Origin: Halomonas sp. QHL1 | GTDB lineage: Bacteria; Pseudomonadota; Gammaproteobacteria; Pseudomonadales; Halomonadaceae | Reading direction: 5' to 3' | Assembly: GCF_001882345.1 (NCBI RefSeq) | Contig: NZ_MINL01000001.1 | Span: forward strand, 1,573,705 to 1,637,704 | Length of the DNA: 64,000 nucleotides | Part shown: piece after piece, positions 53,338-62,481 of the stretch | How the letters are laid out: every line of letters starts with the position of its first letter | How positions within the stretch are numbered: the first letter of the stretch is position 1 | Notes under the pieces: model-generated | What the model saw: only the letters and a program-made list of their open reading frames with translations | Database searches by the model: none | Told to the model about the DNA's origin: nothing | Translations under genes and position numbers: made by a program

Positions 53338-54837
53338 TTAACCCAGCGAAATCGTGCTATTAATGCCACTAGAAACATTTTCTGGTTCAAACCATCGTGC
53401 CGTCACGGTTTTTGTTTGTGTCCAGAAAGCGATCGCCTGCTTACCGTTAGGGCCTAAGTCGCCCAGCTTTGAAGCTCTTGAACCGGTGAAACTGAAGTAA
53501 GCAACCGGCACAGGAATCGGCACGTTAATACCAATTTGGCCAACGTCGATATCGGTTTCAAAACGGCGCGCGACCCAACCAGAGTTGGTAAAGATGGACG
53601 TCCCGTTGCCGTTGGGGTTGGCATTGATAAAGCCAATCGCCTCATCCAGCGTCTCAACACTGACCACACACAGCACAGGGCCAAAAATCTCTTCGCGGTA
53701 AATGGTCATATCGGCGGTAACGTCGGCAAACAGAGTCGGCCCCACGAAGTTACCGTTGGGGTAACCCTCTACCTGAATGTTGCGACCATCGACCATCAGT
53801 TTGGCACCCTCTTTCTCCCCCGCATCGATTAAACGCAGTACACGATCACGGGCTGCTGGTGACACCAAAGGACCCAAATCCGCATCAAGTTGAGTACCCG
53901 GACCTACTTTCATTGCTCGGGCCGCATCGACAATATCGCTCAGCCACTCACGTGCATCTCCCACGAGCACCACCACCGAGTTGGCCATGCAGCGTTGGCC
54001 CGCAGCGCCAAAGGCAGAGCCCAGTAGGTTGTTGATCGCCTGGCTACGATTAGCATCGGGCATAACCACACAGTGATTCTTGGCGCCCATCATCGCCTGC
54101 ATGCGCTTGCCCGCCGCTGCCGCACGGTTATACAGCAGCGAACCCACGTGGGTAGAGCCGATGAACGAGAGTGCTTTAATATCCTGATGATCAGCGATTT
54201 GATTGGCCACGTCCGGGCCGCCGTGCACTACGTTGAGCACACCCGCAGGGACACCCGCTTCGTGGGCGAGCTCCACTAAACGCATGGTAGAGCTGGGATC
54301 TTGTTCGGAGGGCTTAAGAACAAAGGTATTACCGGTGGCAATCGCCAGCGGGAACATAAAGCAGGGCAACATAATCGGGAAATTAAATGCGGTAATCCCA
54401 GCCCCCACCCCCAGCGGTTGATGCATGGTGTAAACGTCTACTTCGTTGGCAGCATTTTCGGCTAATTCACCCAACTGCAGCGAGGTAATCGAACAGGCGT
54501 GCTCTACTACTTCCAGACCACGCCCTACTTCGCCTTCCGCATCGGGCAGGGTTTTACCGTGCTCTTCAGTAATCAGTGCCGCCAGTTCAGCGGTATTGTC
54601 ACGAATTAGTGCCTGCAGCTTGAGCATAATGCGCATGCGCTTACCCAGCGGCACTTTACGCCACTCCTTGAACGCCTCTTTAGAGTTGCTGATAGCGCGC
54701 TCTACTTCGTCAGCGGTACAGAATGGCACACGAGCCACTACTTCTTGCGTCGCTGGATTGACGACATCGCGCCACTCCTGGCTTTGCGACTGCACGGGCT
54801 GACCGTCGATATACATGGGAATTTCGCGAACGGACAT
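53338..54837 (-). CDS. mmsA: Methylmalonate-semialdehyde dehydrogenase (CoA-acylating)
   Basis: 499 aa, AGGAG 7 nt before the ATG. Oxidises methylmalonate- and malonate-semialdehyde to propionyl- or acetyl-CoA in valine, myo-inositol or beta-alanine catabolism. Aldehyde-dehydrogenase fold with catalytic Cys283 in [15 protein letters not shown], the family-specific [27 protein letters not shown] segment and [14 protein letters not shown]. No glutamate in the ALDH general-base position is evident, which fits the CoA-dependent type. A perfect 16-bp palindrome lies about 107 bp upstream. mmsB is not adjacent. Confidence 0.94.
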   Translation of the reverse strand: MSVREIPMYIDGQPVQSQSQEWRDVVNPATQEVVARVPFCTADEVERAISNSKEAFKEWRKVPLGKRMRIMLKLQALIRDNTAELAALITEEHGKTLPDAEGEVGRGLEVVEHACSITSLQLGELAENAANEVDVYTMHQPLGVGAGITAFNFPIMLPCFMFPLAIATGNTFVLKPSEQDPSSTMRLVELAHEAGVPAGVLNVVHGGPDVANQIADHQDIKALSFIGSTHVGSLLYNRAAAAGKRMQAMMGAKNHCVVMPDANRSQAINNLLGSAFGAAGQRCMANSVVVLVGDAREWLSDIVDAARAMKVGPGTQLDADLGPLVSPAARDRVLRLIDAGEKEGAKLMVDGRNIQVEGYPNGNFVGPTLFADVTADMTIYREEIFGPVLCVVSVETLDEAIGFINANPNGNGTSIFTNSGWVARRFETDIDVGQIGINVPIPVPVAYFSFTGSRASKLGDLGPNGKQAIAFWTQTKTVTARWFEPENVSSGINSTISLG

Positions 54838-54943
54838 AGCGTTGCTCCTATCTATGATTGTGGTTGTTATGGGTGCGAGTATTGAAAAAAGCTGTTTTTA
54901 AAGTGCTTCGCGGTAAGACAAGTACACAGGGTATAGCAGCAAG

Positions 54944-54959
54944 TTGACGTTAACGTCAA
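54944..54959. promoter_or_regulatory. Perfect 16-bp palindrome, operator candidate
   Basis: TTGACGTTAACGTCAA, between mmsA (start 54837, minus strand) and the metallopeptidase gene (start 55112, plus strand). It resembles operators described for MerR-family LiuR-type regulators of branched-chain amino acid catabolism, which would fit mmsA; this match is from memory. Confidence 0.6.
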
Positions 54960-55111
54960 TCAAGTATCACATGAGTAAATAAAATCTGCAGCAGGACGTC
55001 AATTAGCCTTTCCATTGTGGCACCGCGCTGGCTATGCTTCGGCTAACCAGGGTACCGCAGCCTCGCGGATCGCAATGGCGAAAGCTCGTGTTTAAACACA
55101 GGGAATTATCT

Positions 55112-56182
55112 ATGCAGACCTTTAGCTGCCGCTGTGGCAATCCGCTGTTCTACGAAAACACCCACTGCCTTGCCTGTCATTCAGAAGTAGGCTGGTGCCC
55201 TGCTTGTAGCAATATAGTTTCCATTGAACCCTTGGATAACGGCGGCTATCGCTGCACCCAACCAGGTTGTGATACGGCGCTAATGAAGTGCTACAACTAC
55301 GCTGTCGAAAACGTGTGCAATCGTCTGGTGGTGATGGAACACGGCCAAGCGGACACACTCTGTGACTGCTGCCGTTATAACGCCATGATTCCCGACCTGA
55401 CTATCAATGGAAACCGTGAGCGCTGGGCGGCACTCGAAGCAGCAAAGAGGCGCCTGTTTCATACCCTCGATCTACTCAAACTGCCCCACGGTACCCAAGA
55501 AAATGATATTGCGGTGCCGTTAAGCTTCTCGTTTATGGCCGATGCACTGCCAGACCAAGGACTATGGCGCTCTACCGCTAACCAGGAGAAGGTGTATACC
55601 GGCCATGCGGCAGGACACATCACCATTAACGTCAAAGAGGCCGACGACGTTGAGCGCGAGCGCCTGCGGGTCGATATGAATGAATCCCACCGCACGCTGA
55701 TCGGTCATTTCCGCCATGAAATCGGTCACTACTACTGGGATGTATTGGTTAAGGATCGCGATGAAGAGGCATGTCGCGCGGTATTTGGCAACCATCACCG
55801 GCCAACCTACGCCGAAGCGTTAGAGCGCTACTATCAGCAGGGTGCCCCCGGCGACTGGCCTAACCGCTACATCTCCGCTTACGCCACCATGCACCCTTGG
55901 GAAGATTTTGCCGAAACATTTGCCTACTACTTGGATATGGTCGCCGTGCTGGATACCGCACTGCACATGGGCATCACCCACGTTGAGTACGACGGCAGTC
56001 TGGAGAGCATGCTGATTGCTTTTCATCAGGTGGGGATGGCGGTGAATGAGCTTAACCGGGATATGGGCCTGCTCGATTTGGCCCCAGGGGTGCTTGCCCC
56101 GGCGGTGCAGGAGAAGCTGGCGTACCTGCATAAAATCGTGCAGGCCGCCAGCCCGCTAGAGCGCGACTCCCCCACCGGTTAG
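55112..56182 (+). CDS. Putative zinc-binding metallopeptidase (COG4307-type) in the ATP-grasp/transglutaminase block
   Basis: 356 aa from the ATG at 55112 (AGGGAA 6 nt upstream); the frame reaches back to 55034. N-terminal zinc-ribbon with paired cysteines at 6, 8, 19, 22 and 29, 32, then further Cys pairs to about residue 87. The HExxH motif is HEIGH at 202-206, followed by HPWEDFAETFAYYLD with the expected third ligand. It lies next to Alpha-E, ATP-grasp and transglutaminase genes, the arrangement seen for this family in other genomes. Stop overlaps the convergent Alpha-E stop by 4 bp. Substrate may be the product of the block (inference). Confidence 0.87.
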   Translation: MQTFSCRCGNPLFYENTHCLACHSEVGWCPACSNIVSIEPLDNGGYRCTQPGCDTALMKCYNYAVENVCNRLVVMEHGQADTLCDCCRYNAMIPDLTINGNRERWAALEAAKRRLFHTLDLLKLPHGTQENDIAVPLSFSFMADALPDQGLWRSTANQEKVYTGHAAGHITINVKEADDVERERLRVDMNESHRTLIGHFRHEIGHYYWDVLVKDRDEEACRAVFGNHHRPTYAEALERYYQQGAPGDWPNRYISAYATMHPWEDFAETFAYYLDMVAVLDTALHMGITHVEYDGSLESMLIAFHQVGMAVNELNRDMGLLDLAPGVLAPAVQEKLAYLHKIVQAASPLERDSPTG

Positions 56183-57189
56183 TCGTTATCGTTGTCCCCC
56201 GCGTGGCTTTGACTCTGGCTCTGACTCTGGGTTTGGGTAACGCGGGGAACGCTGTCGTCATTCACAAAGTAGGTTGCGCTAAGCGTATCGTGGATGGCGG
56301 CAAAGCCGATCTGCAGCTCGTCGATAAACAAGTGCAGCTTGCTGGGTGAATGGGCCAGCGCTTGGATATCGGCATCCACCACATCGGCGCGCACCAGTGA
56401 AACGGTCGCCGCCGGACGGTCCTGGCGAGGCAGTAGCGTCAGCTCATGGCCCAGGGTTTCAAGGCTGCAAGCAATCGAACGCGGCAGGTTAGGATCTTGC
56501 AGCAAAAAGCGCAATACATCGGGGCCGCGCACGCGCAAGCGCACCTGCTGGCGGTACATTTGGTAGGCGGTGAGCGACTTGAGCACGCTCATCCACTGCA
56601 GGTTCTCAAATGGCAGCAGCTCTTCAGGGTTTTGCGGCAGCAGGCTGGCGGAGCGCACATCCACAATACGGGTGGTCATATCGGCCCGCTCTAACTGACG
56701 CCCCAGCTCGATAAAGGTGCGCGCAGGGCCATGGCTTAACGTGCCTTCAATCAGTCCCGTTAGTGCCTGGCAGCCACGAATAACACTTTTGAGAAAGCTA
56801 TCGCGACGGCGTGGACTAACGCCATTTTCGGCATGATCGGCGACGCTCAGATAGAGCTGGTTAACCTCTTCCCAAATCTCCCGGGGCACCACATCCCGGG
56901 TGGTTCTCAGGTTCTCGCGGGCACTGGCAAGCGCGGAAATAATCGAAATATCATTGTCACTATCGGCGCACAAAAAGTGCACTACATTACGTTCATCGAA
57001 GTCGGTATGGCGTGCGGTAAAGGCTTCCAAACTGCCGGTCATTTCAATAAGAGGTGCCCAACCGAGCGGCAAACGCCCGGGCAAGTCGAGCATAAGGTGG
57101 CTATTGACGCTCAGTAAGCGCGCGGTATCTTCCGCACGCTCAATATAACGCGCCATCCAGTAGAGGTTCTCTGCAACGCGTGACAGCAT
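56179..57189 (-). CDS. Alpha-E domain protein
   Basis: 336 aa, AAAGGAG 9 nt before the ATG. DUF403/Alpha-E all-helical domain, recognised by MLSRVAENLYWMARYIERAEDTARLLSVN at the N-terminus, then NVVHFLCADSDNDISIISALASARENLRTTRDVVPREIWEEVNQLY and FIELGRQLERADMTTRIVD. The C-terminal tail holds a TQSQSQSQSQSH low-complexity run and an acidic end. It starts 4 bp after the stop of the ATP-grasp gene, so the two are co-transcribed. Alpha-E proteins always accompany such ATP-grasp proteins; a structural or peptide-binding role is assumed. Confidence 0.92.
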   Translation of the reverse strand: MLSRVAENLYWMARYIERAEDTARLLSVNSHLMLDLPGRLPLGWAPLIEMTGSLEAFTARHTDFDERNVVHFLCADSDNDISIISALASARENLRTTRDVVPREIWEEVNQLYLSVADHAENGVSPRRRDSFLKSVIRGCQALTGLIEGTLSHGPARTFIELGRQLERADMTTRIVDVRSASLLPQNPEELLPFENLQWMSVLKSLTAYQMYRQQVRLRVRGPDVLRFLLQDPNLPRSIACSLETLGHELTLLPRQDRPAATVSLVRADVVDADIQALAHSPSKLHLFIDELQIGFAAIHDTLSATYFVNDDSVPRVTQTQSQSQSQSHAGDNDND

Positions 57190-57193
57190 GGCG

Positions 57194-58675
57194 TTAGGCT
57201 CCTTTCACCGCGGCCGCTGCCGCCTTATCGTCGGTTTCTACAATCCAGGTATCTTTACTGCCGCCACCTTGCGAAGAGTTCACCACTAGTGACCCTTCAA
57301 TCAATGCCACCCGTGTTAAGCCACCGGTGGTGACATGAATTTCAGGACCCGAGAGTATGAAAGGGCGTAAATCCACATGGCGCGGCTGCGGCAAGCCATT
57401 CGCCAACGTAGGCGTGGTCGACAGCGCCAGGGTGGGCTGCGCCATATAGTTGCGAGGGTTCGCCGTAATCAAGCGGGCAAACTCTTCGCGGGTCTCTTTG
57501 GTTGAGCGTGGGCCAATCAGCATGCCGTAGCCCCCTGACTCATTGGCCGGTTTCACTACCAGCTCATCCAGGTGGTCGAGTACGTAGCGTCGGTCGTCTT
57601 CGAACATACACAGGTAGCTGGGCACGTTGGGGATCAGCGGCTCTTGGTCGAGGTAGTAGCGAATCAACGCGGGAACAAAGGCGTAAACGACCTTATCATC
57701 CGCCACACCAGCCCCCGGTGCATTGGCGAGCGCTACTTTACCCGCCCGCCAGGCGCGCATTAGGCCCGCCACCCCCAGCATGGATTCAGGATTAAACGCT
57801 TCCGGGTCGAGAAACTCATCGTCTACACGGCGATAAATAACATCGACCCGGCGTAGCCCTTCCACGGTGCGCATGTACACCACATCATCGTCATCAACGA
57901 GTAGATCACTCCCCTGCACCAGCTCGACACCCATCTGTTGGGCCAGGTAGGCGTGCTCAAAGTAGGCAGAGTTGTAGATCCCCGGGGTTAGCACCACCAC
58001 CTGCGGGTCATCACCAGGCCTTGGCGACATCGCCGCCAGCATGTCGTAAAGATGCGCGACGTAATCGTCAACGGGCAGAATTTTGCCTGAGGCAAAGAGC
58101 TCCGGCAGTACCCGTTTGGTGACGTTGCGGTTTTCCAGCATATAGGAGACACCGGAAGGAATGCGTAAGTTATCCTCCAGCACGTAGAGCGTGCCGTCGC
58201 CGTCGCGCACGAGGTCTGAACCACACACATGGGCCCACACACCGTGAGGCGGATTAATGCCCACACACTGGGGGCGGAAATTAACCGACTGCGCCAGCAC
58301 CTCGGCGGGTAGCACTTTGTCCTTAATGACTTTTTGATCGTGGTACAGATCATCGATAAATAGATTAAGCGCCTGCACGCGCTGCTTAAGGCCCGCCTCG
58401 GTTTTACGCCACTCACTGGCGGGAATAATCCGCGGCACAATATCAAAGGGCCAGGCGCGATCAATCATCGCGCCTTCAGAGTAGACGGTGAAGGTAATCC
58501 CCATGGTGCGAATAGCGATCTCTGCCGCGGTTTTCCGCTCAGCTAGCTCACCGGCGCTAAACCTTGCCAACATGTTGCACAATTCACCCGCTGACTCGCG
58601 TGGCTGTCCGGGTGCGGCCATCAGCTCATCGTAGTAATCACGACACGCATAGTTATTCCAATTCACTTGGCTCAT
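57194..58675 (-). CDS. Circularly permuted type 2 ATP-grasp protein
   Basis: 493 aa from the ATG at 58675 with AGGAGAG 5 nt upstream; the frame continues to 58753. Circularly permuted ATP-grasp fold (CP_ATPgrasp), predicted to form amide bonds between a carboxylate and an amine using ATP. Seen: ITFTVYSEGAMIDRAWPFDIVPRII, FRPQCVGINPPHGVWAHVCGSDLVRDGDGTLYVLEDNLRIPSG, VVKPANESGGYGMLIGP near residues 372-390 (nucleotide-binding glycine-rich loop) and VVNSSQGGGSKDTWI. This copy keeps the residues expected for ATP use. It forms an operon with the Alpha-E gene and is divergent from the transglutaminase gene. Confidence 0.93.
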   Translation of the reverse strand: MSQVNWNNYACRDYYDELMAAPGQPRESAGELCNMLARFSAGELAERKTAAEIAIRTMGITFTVYSEGAMIDRAWPFDIVPRIIPASEWRKTEAGLKQRVQALNLFIDDLYHDQKVIKDKVLPAEVLAQSVNFRPQCVGINPPHGVWAHVCGSDLVRDGDGTLYVLEDNLRIPSGVSYMLENRNVTKRVLPELFASGKILPVDDYVAHLYDMLAAMSPRPGDDPQVVVLTPGIYNSAYFEHAYLAQQMGVELVQGSDLLVDDDDVVYMRTVEGLRRVDVIYRRVDDEFLDPEAFNPESMLGVAGLMRAWRAGKVALANAPGAGVADDKVVYAFVPALIRYYLDQEPLIPNVPSYLCMFEDDRRYVLDHLDELVVKPANESGGYGMLIGPRSTKETREEFARLITANPRNYMAQPTLALSTTPTLANGLPQPRHVDLRPFILSGPEIHVTTGGLTRVALIEGSLVVNSSQGGGSKDTWIVETDDKAAAAAVKGA

Positions 58676-59034
58676 GGGCGCTCTCCTGGCGCTGGGTGGA
58701 AGCGGCAACTTCCTCATTGCTAAGTGTAGGCTTGCCGCGCGCAAAACAATCAAACAATTGAGAGCAAAATGCGTACCATCTTTTGCGATATTTCAACGTT
58801 TGCTTACCTAAACGCTACTTGACAGGGAGCATAAGAAACTTAAAGCGCCTTAATGCTCTATCTTGGTGCGGGGAGCTGGCATCAAGTTGGTGCATAACGT
58901 GATTTCCACTTTAGTTAAACGCCTTAGTTAAGATAGCGGCTGCAAAAAAGTAAAAGTGGAACGATACTTGCGGAACGTTCGGTTATTCCTTAGCCCAACC
59001 AACCGGTTGATATCGGTTCTTTTGAGGGTGGCCC
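58676..59034. other. Divergent control region of the ATP-grasp/transglutaminase block
   Basis: 359 bp with no gene. AT-richer than its flanks. TTGACA at about 58823-58828 and repeated TTAAACGCCTTA/TTAAGA-like sequences (about 58914-58934) are possible promoter or operator pieces for the two divergent transcripts, but no well-spaced -10 partner was found. AACCGGTT (about 59000-59007) is a short palindrome near the transglutaminase start. No hairpin typical of a riboswitch was found. Confidence 0.45.
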
Positions 59035-62000
59035 ATGACCATTCGCGTTGCCTTGTATCATCGTACGACTTACCACTTTGACCGTCCGGTGCGTCTTTCG
59101 CCCCACGTTATTCGGCTGCGCCCGGCACCCCACTGTCGCACCCACATTGAGTCGTACTCGCTCAAACTCTCCGGCGATGACCACTTTTTAAACTGGCAAC
59201 AGGATCCGTTTGGTAATTTCAATGCCCGAGTGGTGTTCCCCGAACCGCGTAAAGAGTTAACCATTGCCGTCGAGCTAATTGCCCCGATGACGGTGATCAA
59301 TCCGTTCGATTTCTTCTTGGACGATATTGCGCAAACGATTCCCTTTGCTTACCCAGAAGCACTGCGCCAGGAACTGGGCCCCTATCTTGAAATAACCGAG
59401 ACTGGGCCGCGGCTGATGGAGTGGCTCAAAGCCGTGCCCCGCGAACCGACTACCACCGTCGATTTCTTAGTGGCGCTTAATCAGCGACTGCAGGATGACA
59501 TCGGTTATCTAGTACGCCTGGAGCCTGGTGTTCAGAGCTGCGAAGAGACGCTGACACTCGCCAGCGGCTCCTGCCGCGACAGCGCCTGGCTGCTGGTGCA
59601 GATTTTCCGCCATCTGGGCCTTGCCGCACGATTTGTGTCGGGCTACCTCATTCAGCTCAAGCCCGATGTTAAAGCGCTGGATGGCCCCAGCGGCAGCGAG
59701 GTGGACTTCACCGACCTGCACGCCTGGACCGAAGTATTCCTGCCCGGCGCTGGCTGGGTAGGTCTCGACCCAACCTCGGGTCTGTTCGCTGGCGAAGGCC
59801 ACATCCCGCTCGCCGCCACTCCGACGACCGGTAGCGCCGCGGCCATCACAGGGTTTTCGGATAAGTGTGAAGTCACTTTTGATGTGACCATGGAAGTCGA
59901 GCGCATCCATGAAGACCCACGGGTCACCAAGCCCTATAGCGATGAACAGTGGCAGCGTATCTGCACGCTGGGCGACCAAGTGGACGCTGAACTATTGCAG
60001 CAGGATGTACGCCTCACCATGGGGGGCGAACCCACCTTCGTATCCGTAGATGATATGGAGAGCCCGCAGTGGAATACCGAATCGTTAGGCGAGCACAAGC
60101 GCGAACGCGCCGAAGCACTGCTATCCCGGCTGCAGGCCGCTTACGCCCCCGGCAGCGCCATTCAGCAACAGCAAGGCAAGTGGTATCCCGGCGAACCGCT
60201 GCCCCGCTGGGCGCTAGCCTGCTACTGGCGTAAAGATGGTGTGCCGCTATGGCGAGACCCTCAATGGCTGGCCTGTATGGAAGGCGCCCCCAAGGTAGAC
60301 GTTGATAATGCGATGGCGAAACGCTTCACCAAGGCCCTTAGCGAACGCTTGGGCCTTGCCGAACGCTATTGGATTCCAGCCTATGAAGATGCCTACTACT
60401 ACCTTTGGAAAGAGCAGTCGCTGCCGGTCAATGTCGACCCGCGGGAAGCCAATCTCAAAGATGACGCCGAACGCCATCGCTTAGCCCGTTTGCTAGAGCA
60501 GGGATTGGACGAAGTCGTGGGCTACGCCCTGCCACTGCGACACTCGATCAGCCAAGCTCACCGCTGGGAGAGCGGCCGCTGGCCACTCAAGCGCGACCAC
60601 TTATTTCTGGTACCTGGCGACTCGCCCATGGGCCTACGCTTGCCGCTTTCGGCACTGCCCTGGGCTGACCCAGAGGAGCAGCCGCAGCCTGAATCGCTGT
60701 TCGCGCCACGGCCTGAACTGGGCGATATTCACGGTGAAGTCGCCCGCCGCAACGCCGAACAGCTGCATATCAGCGATGCCGAACGCTTGGGTCGCTCAAG
60801 CCACCCTAGCCCATCGCATCCCGAGGGCGAATCCGTTCAACAGCAGCCACGGGCAAACATTGACCGGGAAAGTAGCGTCATTCACACCAGCCTATGTGTG
60901 GAGCCACGGGATGGCCGCCTGCATATTTTCCTGCCACCACTGACCAGCTTAGAGCACTACCTTGACTTGATTAGCACAGTTGAGGAGTGCGCCAAGGAGC
61001 TCGCTTGCCCGGTCATGGTAGAGGGTTACTCGCCGCCGAGAGACCCGCGCCTGGAAAACTTTATGATCACCCCCGACCCCGGCGTGATCGAAGTAAATAT
61101 TATGCCCGCGGCCAGTTGGCAAACCCTAGTGGCACAAACCGAACGGCTGTATGCCGAGGCACGGGAGACCCGTCTGGGCACTGAAAAATTTATGCTGGAT
61201 GGGCGCCATACCGGCACCGGCGGCGGCAACCATGTCACCCTCGGCGGGTTGACGCCTGACGACTCACCGTTTCTGCGTCGTCCGGACCTGCTGGCCAGTT
61301 TAGTCACCTACTGGCAGCATCACCCGAGTCTCTCTTACCTGTTTTCAGGGCTGTTTATTGGCCCCACCAGCCAAGCGCCGCGAGTGGATGAAGCGCGCCA
61401 TGAAGCGCTCTATGAGCTGGAGATCGCCCTACAGCATATGCCCGAAGGCGAAGTGGTACAGCCCTGGCTGGTCGATCGCTTGCTGCGCCACCTGCTCACC
61501 GACCTAACCGGTAATACCCACCGTGCCGAGTTCTGTATCGACAAGCTCTACTCGCCGGATAGCGACAGCGGTCGCCTCGGTTTACTGGAACTCCGCGGCT
61601 TTGAGATGCCGCCCCATGCCCGTATGGGGCTGATGCAGATGCTGCTGATCCGCGCCTTGGTAGCACGCTGCTGGAAAACGCCCTACCGGGCCAAGCCGGT
61701 GCGCTGGGGAAGCGCCTTGCAGGATCGCTGGATGCTGCCCCACTACCTGTGGAATGACCTTGATGACGTGCTGGGTGACTTGCGCCGCCACGGCTTCGAT
61801 TTTGACCTGGAGTGGTTTGCCCCCTTCTTGGAGTTCCGCTTTCCGCTGCACGGGCGCTTACATACCCCCATGCTCGACATCGAGCTGCGCCAAGCCATCG
61901 AACCCTGGCATGTGCTTGGTGAAGAGGCCTCCGCTGGCGGCACTGCCCGCTACGTGGATTCCTCGGTGGAGCGTTTGGAAGTCAAGGTTAGTGGCATGAG

Positions 62001-62385
62001 CGGTGACCGCTACGTAGTCACCTGCAACGGCCGCCGGGTACCCCTTTCAGCTACAGGTAGAAACGGCGAAGCCGTGGCCGGAGTGCGTTACCGCGCTTGG
62101 CAGCCTCCCTCGGCGCTGCATCCGCAAATTCCCATTCACGCGCCGCTGGTGTTTGATGTGGTCGACACCTGGAACCAGCGCTCAGTCGCGGGCTGTACCT
62201 ACTACGTGGTGCACCCCACAGGGCGTAATTTCGATACCTTCCCGGTCAATGCGTTTGAAGCCGAAGCGCGAAGACTGGGGCGTTTTAGTGACAGCGGCCA
62301 TCGCCATGGCCATCAGGTTCCCAAGCTGGAAACCCCCAGCCTGGAACTGCCGCAGACCCTCGACCTGCGCTGGACGCCTAGCTAA
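59035..62385 (+). CDS. Transglutaminase-like protein fused to DUF2126 amidoligase domain
   Basis: 1116 aa, GAGGGTGG 3 nt before the ATG. N-terminal Bact_transglu_N domain (about residues 5-85), transglutaminase-like cysteine protease core with Cys180 in ASGSCRDSAWLL, His229 in DLHAWTEVF and Asp245 in GLDPTSG, then a long DUF2126 domain (about 310-1080), predicted amidoligase, with MLDGRHTGTGGGNHVTLGG and EVNIMPAASW. The triad looks intact. It should cleave or transfer peptide amide bonds and, through DUF2126, form new ones. Ninety-six bp upstream of the ATP-grasp/Alpha-E fusion gene on the same strand. Confidence 0.93.
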   Translation: MTIRVALYHRTTYHFDRPVRLSPHVIRLRPAPHCRTHIESYSLKLSGDDHFLNWQQDPFGNFNARVVFPEPRKELTIAVELIAPMTVINPFDFFLDDIAQTIPFAYPEALRQELGPYLEITETGPRLMEWLKAVPREPTTTVDFLVALNQRLQDDIGYLVRLEPGVQSCEETLTLASGSCRDSAWLLVQIFRHLGLAARFVSGYLIQLKPDVKALDGPSGSEVDFTDLHAWTEVFLPGAGWVGLDPTSGLFAGEGHIPLAATPTTGSAAAITGFSDKCEVTFDVTMEVERIHEDPRVTKPYSDEQWQRICTLGDQVDAELLQQDVRLTMGGEPTFVSVDDMESPQWNTESLGEHKRERAEALLSRLQAAYAPGSAIQQQQGKWYPGEPLPRWALACYWRKDGVPLWRDPQWLACMEGAPKVDVDNAMAKRFTKALSERLGLAERYWIPAYEDAYYYLWKEQSLPVNVDPREANLKDDAERHRLARLLEQGLDEVVGYALPLRHSISQAHRWESGRWPLKRDHLFLVPGDSPMGLRLPLSALPWADPEEQPQPESLFAPRPELGDIHGEVARRNAEQLHISDAERLGRSSHPSPSHPEGESVQQQPRANIDRESSVIHTSLCVEPRDGRLHIFLPPLTSLEHYLDLISTVEECAKELACPVMVEGYSPPRDPRLENFMITPDPGVIEVNIMPAASWQTLVAQTERLYAEARETRLGTEKFMLDGRHTGTGGGNHVTLGGLTPDDSPFLRRPDLLASLVTYWQHHPSLSYLFSGLFIGPTSQAPRVDEARHEALYELEIALQHMPEGEVVQPWLVDRLLRHLLTDLTGNTHRAEFCIDKLYSPDSDSGRLGLLELRGFEMPPHARMGLMQMLLIRALVARCWKTPYRAKPVRWGSALQDRWMLPHYLWNDLDDVLGDLRRHGFDFDLEWFAPFLEFRFPLHGRLHTPMLDIELRQAIEPWHVLGEEASAGGTARYVDSSVERLEVKVSGMSGDRYVVTCNGRRVPLSATGRNGEAVAGVRYRAWQPPSALHPQIPIHAPLVFDVVDTWNQRSVAGCTYYVVHPTGRNFDTFPVNAFEAEARRLGRFSDSGHRHGHQVPKLETPSLELPQTLDLRWTPS

Positions 62386-62481
62386 TGTTTTTAACTAATC
62401 AGAAGGTACCTAAGCTAATGCTTTTCTCTTAGCGGCCAGTGCAGGATAATCCGCCACCTACTTTTTAGGATTACAAGGATA

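Noticed and set aside
58676..58753. N-terminal extension of the stand-alone ATP-grasp frame
   Set aside because: The ATG at 58675 has a strong ribosome-binding site and fits the family N-terminus; the extension does not.
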